DNA from: an uncultured Klebsiella sp.
GTDB taxonomy: Bacteria; Pseudomonadota; Gammaproteobacteria; Enterobacterales; Enterobacteriaceae
Direction of reading: 5' to 3'
NCBI GenBank assembly: GCA_902490055.1
Contig: CABUCP010000210.1
Location: 1 to 6,212 of the forward strand
DNA: 6,212 nucleotides
Under the pieces are notes generated by a model, which did not search any database, was not told where the DNA came from, and worked only from the letters and a program-made list of their open reading frames with translations. Of the stretch, positions 1-3,854 are shown in pieces. Every line of letters begins with the position of its first letter. The first letter of the stretch is position 1. The position numbers and the translations under genes are program-made.

Positions 1-20
1 CGGCCTGTGCAATGACTAAT

Positions 21-35
21 ACAAATGGCGTGCCA
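21..35 (-). promoter_or_regulatory. sigma-54 promoter of the divergent pspA operon (pspA lies outside the window)
   Basis: Read on the minus strand, TGGCAC (35-30), five bases, then TTGT (24-21) matches the -24/-12 sigma-54 consensus TGGCAC-N5-TTGC, except for T in place of the final C. The predicted transcription start is near base 10, reading leftward out of the window. Established: in E. coli the pspA operon is transcribed from such a promoter divergently from pspF and is activated by PspF with IHF. The position just upstream of a clear pspF makes the assignment strong, although pspA itself is not visible. Confidence 0.82.
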
Positions 36-56
36 ACTTTTTATCTTACTGATTTT

Positions 57-69
57 AAACAAGCTGATT
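57..69 (-). promoter_or_regulatory. candidate IHF site between the pspA promoter and the PspF enhancer
   Basis: On the minus strand AATCAGCTTGTTT fits the IHF consensus WATCARNNNNTTR at every specified position but the last. Its centre is about 50 bp upstream of the predicted pspA start. This is where IHF would bend DNA between the sigma-54 promoter and the upstream PspF sites, as known for E. coli psp. The consensus is loose and the region AT-rich, so this remains a candidate. Confidence 0.45.
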
Positions 70-96
70 GATAAACACTCACCTGATTGCTACAGT
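68..96 (+). promoter_or_regulatory. predicted sigma-70 promoter of pspF
   Basis: TTGATA (68-73) is separated by exactly 17 bp from TACAGT (91-96), giving 5/6 and 4/6 matches to the -35 and -10 hexamers. The start would be near 103, leaving a leader of about 30 nt before the pspF ATG at 135. The -10 box lies within the candidate PspF enhancer. This agrees with the known negative autoregulation of pspF in E. coli, where bound PspF covers its own promoter. Confidence 0.55.
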
Positions 97-112
97 GAGT
101 TGGTGAATCACA
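77..112. promoter_or_regulatory. candidate PspF upstream activating sequence (UAS), overlapping the pspF promoter
   Basis: Interleaved inverted repeats are visible: ACTCAC (77-82) with GTGAGT (95-100), TCACC (79-83) with GGTGA (102-106), and GTGA (95-98) with TCAC (108-111). The block lies about 67-102 bp upstream of the predicted pspA start, close to the position reported for the two PspF sites in E. coli. The exact borders of the individual sites cannot be set from one sequence. Confidence 0.4.
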
Positions 113-134
113 CTACTTAATGGCGAAATTCATC

Positions 135-1106
135 ATGGCGGAATACAAGGATAACCTGCTCGGCGAGGCAAACAGCTTTCTGGAGGTGCTTGAGCAGGTC
201 TCACAGCTGGCGCCGCTGGATAAACCGGTGCTGGTGATCGGCGAACGCGGTACCGGCAAAGAGCTTATCGCCAACCGCCTACACTTCCTCTCTTCACGCT
301 GGCAGGGGCCGTTTATTTCGCTGAACTGCGCGGCGTTGAATGAAAACCTGCTCGATTCCGAACTGTTCGGTCATGAAGCCGGCGCCTTTACCGGCGCCAG
401 CAAACGCCATCCGGGGCGTTTTGAGCGCGCCGATGGCGGTACCTTATTTCTTGATGAACTGGCGACCGCGCCTATGCTGGTGCAGGAAAAACTACTGCGG
501 GTGATTGAATACGGCGAACTGGAGCGAGTCGGCGGCAGTCAGCCGCTGCAGGTCAACGTGCGTCTGGTGTGCGCCACCAATGCCGATTTACCGCAGATGG
601 TGGAGGACGGTCATTTTCGCGCCGACCTGCTCGACCGGTTGGCCTTTGATGTCGTGCAGCTGCCGCCGCTGCGCGAGCGGCAGAGCGATATCATGCTGCT
701 TGCCAACCAGTTTGCCATTCAGATGTGCCGCGAGCTGGGGCTACCGCTGTTCCCGGGATTCAGCGAGCGCGCCGTCGACACGCTGCTCGGCTATCGCTGG
801 CCGGGAAATATTCGCGAACTCAAAAACGTCGTCGAACGTTCGGTGTATCGCCACGGCAGCAGCGACAGCGAACTGGACAATATCATTCTCAATCCGTTCC
901 GCAGCGCGGCGCCCGCGCCCGTTGTCACCGCCGCCAACGAGCTGCCTTCACTGCCGCTGGATCTGCGCGCTTTCCAGCAAGAACAAGAAAAAAGCCTGCT
1001 GCAGTTGGGTCTGCAGCAGGCGAAGTACAATCAGAAACAGGCAGCGGCGCTGCTGGGGCTCACCTACCACCAGCTACGCGCGCTGTTGAAGAAACATCAG
1101 CTATGA
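135..1106 (+). CDS. pspF: PspF, sigma-54-dependent activator of the phage-shock-protein operon
   Basis: Cytoplasmic AAA+ bacterial enhancer-binding protein that remodels sigma-54 RNA polymerase at the pspA (and pspG) promoters and is held inactive by PspA until the inner membrane is stressed. The 323-residue protein has no N-terminal receiver domain, as is typical of PspF. Visible motifs: Walker A GERGTGKE (36-43, K42), W56 (contact with PspA in E. coli), the sigma-54-contacting GAFTGA loop (83-88), Walker B FLDE (D107-E108), FRADLLDR with the two arginine-finger positions, the WPGNIREL segment, and a C-terminal Fis-type HTH ending LTYHQLRALLKKHQL. An upstream in-frame ATG at 120 would add five residues. 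ATG 135 is preferred because it gives the MAEYKDN start and residue numbering of E. coli PspF, though neither ATG has a good Shine-Dalgarno. The gene's last 10 bp overlap the end of the convergent MFS gene, and its HTH codons contain a terminator for the opposite strand. Confidence 0.97.
   Translation: MAEYKDNLLGEANSFLEVLEQVSQLAPLDKPVLVIGERGTGKELIANRLHFLSSRWQGPFISLNCAALNENLLDSELFGHEAGAFTGASKRHPGRFERADGGTLFLDELATAPMLVQEKLLRVIEYGELERVGGSQPLQVNVRLVCATNADLPQMVEDGHFRADLLDRLAFDVVQLPPLRERQSDIMLLANQFAIQMCRELGLPLFPGFSERAVDTLLGYRWPGNIRELKNVVERSVYRHGSSDSELDNIILNPFRSAAPAPVVTAANELPSLPLDLRAFQQEQEKSLLQLGLQQAKYNQKQAAALLGLTYHQLRALLKKHQL
982..1021 (-). terminator. intrinsic terminator of the minus-strand amidohydrolase-MFS operon, embedded in pspF codons
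   Basis: On the minus strand a perfect 11-bp GC-rich stem, GCCTGCTGCAG (1021-1011) with CTGCAGCAGGC (1004-994), closes a 6-nt loop. It is followed directly by TTTTTTCTTGTT (993-982). This is textbook Rho-independent form. It lies 76-115 bp past the MFS stop codon, with no other candidate between. On the plus strand the stem is followed by GAAGTAC with no T-run, so it should act only leftward. It is read as protein in pspF (K-S-L-L-Q-L-G-L-Q-Q-A, just before the HTH). Confidence 0.8.
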
Positions 1107-2488
1107 ACGGCGCGCGGCAGCATCGCCGCGCTGACCACCATCGACCCCAGACACAGAGCGGCGTTGAACCACAGCGCGTACTGCGCGGCGCTGGCCATCC
1201 CCAACGGCAGAAACAATGCAAAAAGTGACGCTGTCACGGCGATTCCCATTGCCCCGCCCAGCGAACTACCCATCTTATAAACCCCTGACGCCACGCCGAT
1301 TTTATTCTCCGGCGCATTGGCGACAGCGGTATCGGTCGAAGGCGTTGCATAGCAACCTAACCCCAGGCCAAATAAGATGTTGCTGAAGAAGACGGTACCG
1401 ATATACAGCGATTTATCGAGGAAGGTACAGGAAATCAGCAGAATGCCGACGGCGGTGAATACCGGCCCGGTCATCATCGGCAGCCGCGCGCCGTAGCGCT
1501 GCAGTAGCTTTTCTCCGACGCGGATCATCGCCAACACCGTCACCAGATACCCCAGCGTCATCATCCCGGTTTCCAGCGGGCTGAGATGATGCCCTTGCTG
1601 GAGCCATATGCTGGTGATCATCATGGTGCCAATAGCGCCGTTGAGCATGAAGTTTGACAGCACCGCCGCACCGTAGGCCCGGTTACGGAATAAAGCGAAA
1701 TCGATCAGCGCCGATTCGCCCTTGCGCAGGCCGCTGCGGATAAACAGCGCTCCGGCAAGCAGTGCGCCGCCCAGCATCGACAGCGATAACCCGCTGCTCC
1801 AGCCCCATTGATGCCCCTTGCTGATAAACAGATTAAGCAGCACCAGCGAAGCGATCAGGCTTAATAAACCGCCGACGTCCAGCTTATGCTGTTCGGCGCT
1901 GGCGCTGCGGCTTTCCGGCGTCCCACGCAGCAGCAGTAACGCCAGCAGCGCTACGGCAATCGAAAAGACGAAAATCCACCGCCAGCCAAGGCCGGTGGCG
2001 ATCGCCCCGCCGACAAACGAACACAGCCCGCTGCCGCCCCAGGAACCAATCACCCAGAAGCTCACCGCCCGCTGCCGCGCTTTGCCTTCATACCAGGTTT
2101 TAATCAACGCCAGCGTCGCCGGCATAATGCAGGCCGCCGACAGCCCTTGCAGAATACGGCCGGTGATAAATAGTCCCGGCCCCTGGGCGACAACTAACAA
2201 CGCGCTGCCGATAATACTCAGCGCCAGGCCGATAAAGGTCATCCGCACCCGGCCGAATTTATCCGCCAGCCCGCCGCTGGCCACCACAAAACAACCGCTG
2301 AATAACGCACTCAGGCTGACCGCCAGGGTCAACGTTTCAAGCGAAATATCAAGGCTGTTTTTCATCGCCGGAACCACGTTAATGACCGACTGGGCAAACA
2401 ACCAGAAGGTCAACACGCTGAGAACAATCCCTGCCAGCAGACGATCGCTGCCGACGAACGACGCTTCGCTTAACGATACAGAACTCAT
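1097..2488 (-). CDS. MFS transporter, DHA2 (14-TM, EmrB/QacA-like) family
   Basis: Inner-membrane secondary transporter of 463 residues. About 14 hydrophobic segments can be traced (roughly 17-40, 52-75, 84-101, 105-128, 141-163, 168-187, 205-222, 233-250, 272-296, 305-322, 336-355, 360-381, 407-428, 435-457), the DHA2 layout. The MFS motif A is GGLADKFGRVRM (72-83), and TM4 has RILQGLSAA (111-119). The drug-antiporter motif C is degenerate: in the TM5 stretch ending VGG (159-161) the usual Gly-Pro is Cys156-Ser157. DHA2 members are mostly proton-coupled exporters, but the substrate cannot be read from sequence. It is the second gene of an operon with the amidohydrolase, 25 bp upstream, which suggests import or export of the hydrolase's substrate or product. 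The ATG at 2488 has the purine run GGGGGGA (2502-2496) 7 nt before it, an unusual G-rich ribosome-binding site. The 3' end overlaps pspF by 10 bp. Confidence 0.93.
   Translation of the reverse strand: MSSVSLSEASFVGSDRLLAGIVLSVLTFWLFAQSVINVVPAMKNSLDISLETLTLAVSLSALFSGCFVVASGGLADKFGRVRMTFIGLALSIIGSALLVVAQGPGLFITGRILQGLSAACIMPATLALIKTWYEGKARQRAVSFWVIGSWGGSGLCSFVGGAIATGLGWRWIFVFSIAVALLALLLLRGTPESRSASAEQHKLDVGGLLSLIASLVLLNLFISKGHQWGWSSGLSLSMLGGALLAGALFIRSGLRKGESALIDFALFRNRAYGAAVLSNFMLNGAIGTMMITSIWLQQGHHLSPLETGMMTLGYLVTVLAMIRVGEKLLQRYGARLPMMTGPVFTAVGILLISCTFLDKSLYIGTVFFSNILFGLGLGCYATPSTDTAVANAPENKIGVASGVYKMGSSLGGAMGIAVTASLFALFLPLGMASAAQYALWFNAALCLGSMVVSAAMLPRAVHS
1112..1131. other. GC-rich stem-loop just after the pspF stop codon
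   Basis: GCGCGGC (1112-1118), loop AGCATC, GCCGCGC (1125-1131) is a perfect 7-bp inverted repeat that starts 6 nt after the pspF stop and lies within the last codons of the convergent MFS gene. No T-run follows on either strand, so it is not a normal intrinsic terminator. It could mark or protect the 3' end of pspF mRNA, or be incidental in GC-rich codons. Confidence 0.3.
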
Positions 2489-2513
2489 AATCGGGTCCCC
2501 CCGTGGCGAAAGA

Positions 2514-3683
2514 TTAACGCAGATAGCGTTCCGTCAGGCCGCACCACAGCGCCGCGCCGGTGACCAGGATTTGATCGTTAAAATCGTATCCCGGGTTATG
2601 CACCATACAGCGGTCCGCTTCATCACCGGCGCCGATGGTGAAGTAGCAGCCATTAGGATTGTGTTCAAGCATGAAGGCGAAATCTTCGCTGCCCATAAAT
2701 GGCTTCACGGTCCCGACCAGTTCTTCGCCGAACAACGTCGTCGCCACTTCACGGACCAGTTCATTCGCCGCCGGGTCGTTACGCAGTACCGGGCTACCGT
2801 TGACGTGCGTTAAGGTAGCGCTGGCATTAAAGCTTTCCGCCTGAGCAACCGCGATATCATGAATACGCTGCAGTACCGTTTCGCGCACCTGCTGGTTGAG
2901 CGTGCGCACGGTCAGCTTCATCAAGACCTTATCGTTAATGATGTTCGGCGCGTGGCCGGCCTGAATGCTGCCGACGGTCACGACTGCCGGTTCAAATGGC
3001 GTGATATTGCGCGAGACGATCGATTGCAGCGCGAGGGTAATATGGCAGGCAACCAGCGTCGCATCGACGGTGTGCTCCGGCACCGCGCCGTGGCCGCCGA
3101 CCCCCTTCACTTCGATGTGCAGCGTATCGGATGACGCCATCATCGCCCCATCGCGCAGGCCGATTTTGCCCAGTTTTTGCCCCGGCATGTTATGCAGACC
3201 GAAGATGGCGTCGCAGGGAAATTTCGCGAACAGACCGTCTTCTACCATCACCCGCCCGCCGTATAACAACTCTTCCGCCGGTTGAAATATTAAATGCAGC
3301 GTACCGTTAAACTGACGCGTACGCGCCAGATATTCCGCCGCATACAGCAAGGTGGTGGTGTGGCCGTCATGGCCGCAACCGTGAAAGCGCCCTTCCACCT
3401 GGCTTGCCCACGCTTTACCGCTCATCTCCTGCATCGGCAACGCATCCATATCCGCGCGCAGCCCCAGGCGTTTTTCGCCATTACCGACTTTCAGGGTACC
3501 GACCACGCCGGTGCCGGCCAGGCCGCGATGCACATCGTAACCCCATTCGCCGAGCAGGCGGGCAACCTCATCGCTGGTTTGATGTTCTTCAAAGCCGAGT
3601 TCCGGCTGTTGGTGGAAGCGGCGACGTAGGGCCACAAACTGCGCTTCATTAACTTGCAAGGATTCAATCAGTGGATGTGTCAT
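2514..3683 (-). CDS. M20D-family metallo-amidohydrolase (N-acyl-L-amino acid / hippurate / IAA-amino acid hydrolase type)
   Basis: Cytoplasmic metal-dependent hydrolase of 389 residues, the usual length for the HipO/ILR1/AmhX-type subgroup, with no signal peptide. It should cleave the amide bond of an N-acylated amino acid or a similar conjugate. The catalytic domain has GLRADMDALPM (74-84), the metal site C103-G-H105-D106 in FHGCGHDGHT, QPAEE (134-138) with the general base E137 and ligand E138, LHN (H164), and the final ligand H362 in VHNPGYDFND. The lid/dimerisation domain begins near HIEVKGVGGHGAVPEHTVDA (189-208), and MGSEDFAFML is at 330-339. All expected ligands are present, so it should be active. 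The usual MHACGH is FHGCGH here. The ATG at 3683 is chosen over a GTG at 3716 because AGGA (3696-3693) precedes it by 9 nt and MTHPLIE is a normal start. It is the first gene of the operon. The acyl group cannot be told from sequence. Confidence 0.94.
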   Translation of the reverse strand: MTHPLIESLQVNEAQFVALRRRFHQQPELGFEEHQTSDEVARLLGEWGYDVHRGLAGTGVVGTLKVGNGEKRLGLRADMDALPMQEMSGKAWASQVEGRFHGCGHDGHTTTLLYAAEYLARTRQFNGTLHLIFQPAEELLYGGRVMVEDGLFAKFPCDAIFGLHNMPGQKLGKIGLRDGAMMASSDTLHIEVKGVGGHGAVPEHTVDATLVACHITLALQSIVSRNITPFEPAVVTVGSIQAGHAPNIINDKVLMKLTVRTLNQQVRETVLQRIHDIAVAQAESFNASATLTHVNGSPVLRNDPAANELVREVATTLFGEELVGTVKPFMGSEDFAFMLEHNPNGCYFTIGAGDEADRCMVHNPGYDFNDQILVTGAALWCGLTERYLR

Positions 3684-3762
3684 TTTTATTATTCCTGTGT
3701 TGTGTTTGCACGACACTTTCGAGTTTATGCGCCCCGTCGGGCTTTAAAATGCGCTTTTTTGT

Positions 3763-3768
3763 TTTATA
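3763..3768 (-). promoter_or_regulatory. candidate -10 box of the amidohydrolase-MFS operon
   Basis: TATAAA on the minus strand (3768-3763) matches 5/6 of the -10 consensus. The hexamers 16-18 bp upstream are poor -35 elements, as expected if an activator is needed. The transcript would start near 3756, with a leader of about 70 nt. Low confidence because the region is AT-rich. Confidence 0.27.
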
Positions 3769-3784
3769 TTGACGAATTATCAAT
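3768..3784. repeat. inverted repeat ATTGA-N7-TCAAT, possible operator
   Basis: ATTGA (3768-3772) and TCAAT (3780-3784) form a dyad centred at 3776, with matching A/T bases next to the centre. It sits immediately upstream of, and touching, the candidate -10 of the leftward operon, so a bound protein would affect that promoter. Short AT-rich dyads arise by chance, so this is only a candidate. Confidence 0.3.
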
Positions 3785-3810
3785 GACTGTTTTCTATACA
3801 AATCTGTTAT

Positions 3811-3838
3811 GACAAAAAATAGCCTGTCGTTTTTTGTC
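3811..3838. repeat. perfect 9-bp inverted repeat GACAAAAAA-N10-TTTTTTGTC, probable operator or leader hairpin
   Basis: The arms 3811-3819 and 3830-3838 are exact complements around a 10-nt spacer. The repeat ends 4 bp before the regulator's GAGGAG ribosome-binding site, and its centre is about 69 bp upstream of the predicted leftward start, a usual distance for an AraC-family activator site. A protein bound here could activate the divergent operon and repress the regulator's own gene. Alternatively, if transcribed, an A-U stem would sit just before the regulator's start codon. A terminator is less likely because the stem is almost wholly A-U. Confidence 0.42.
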
Positions 3839-3842
3839 TTTT

Positions 3843-3848
3843 GAGGAG
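3843..3848 (+). promoter_or_regulatory. ribosome-binding site fixing the regulator's start at 3855
   Basis: GAGGAG is followed after 6 nt by ATG at 3855, an excellent Shine-Dalgarno. A TTG at 3834 would extend the frame by seven residues but would place this ribosome-binding site inside the coding sequence, so ATG 3855 is taken as the start. Confidence 0.78.
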
Positions 3849-3854
3849 CGGCGC

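Larger units (their letters stand above)
3684..3854. promoter_or_regulatory. divergent control region between the amidohydrolase operon and the AraC-type regulator
   Basis: These 171 AT-rich bases hold the start signals for both directions and no plausible gene. Besides the inverted repeats and candidate -10 listed separately, CTGTT occurs at 3787-3791 and 3804-3808 (17 bp apart) and TGTC at 3825-3828 and 3835-3838 (10 bp apart). These are spacings compatible with direct half-sites of AraC-family proteins. A short GCCC/GGGC repeat (3731-3734, 3739-3742) and a GTGT/ACAC repeat (3702-3705, 3713-3716) lie in the predicted amidohydrolase leader. A TTGACG (3769-3774) on the plus strand has no well-spaced -10, so the regulator's promoter is unresolved. 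Confidence 0.6.

Noticed and set aside
120..134. Upstream in-frame ATG of pspF (adds MAKFI)
   Set aside because: It has no better ribosome-binding site, and the ATG at 135 reproduces the E. coli PspF start and its residue numbering (K42, W56, GAFTGA 83-88, D107-E108).
1222..1234. GTGAC-GCT-GTCAC hairpin as terminator of pspF
   Set aside because: Only 5 bp with a 3-nt loop and no T-run on either strand; it is within the MFS coding sequence and probably incidental.
1818..2813. Long plus-strand open frame (331 codons) opposite the MFS and amidohydrolase genes
   Set aside because: It is antisense to two well-supported genes, spans their boundary, lacks a recognisable domain and has a low-complexity composition typical of an antisense shadow in GC-rich DNA.
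3684..3716. GTG start at 3716 for the amidohydrolase
   Set aside because: The extension MSCKHNTGIIK would contain the AGGA ribosome-binding site of the ATG at 3683 and is not seen in the family.
3811..3840. GACAAAAAA/TTTTTTGTC repeat as an intrinsic terminator or attenuator
   Set aside because: The stem is nearly all A-U with a 10-nt loop and there is no upstream gene on the plus strand to terminate; an operator is the simpler reading.
3834..3854. TTG start at 3834 for the AraC-type regulator
   Set aside because: It would lie within the inverted repeat and has no Shine-Dalgarno; GAGGAG sits 6 nt before the ATG at 3855.
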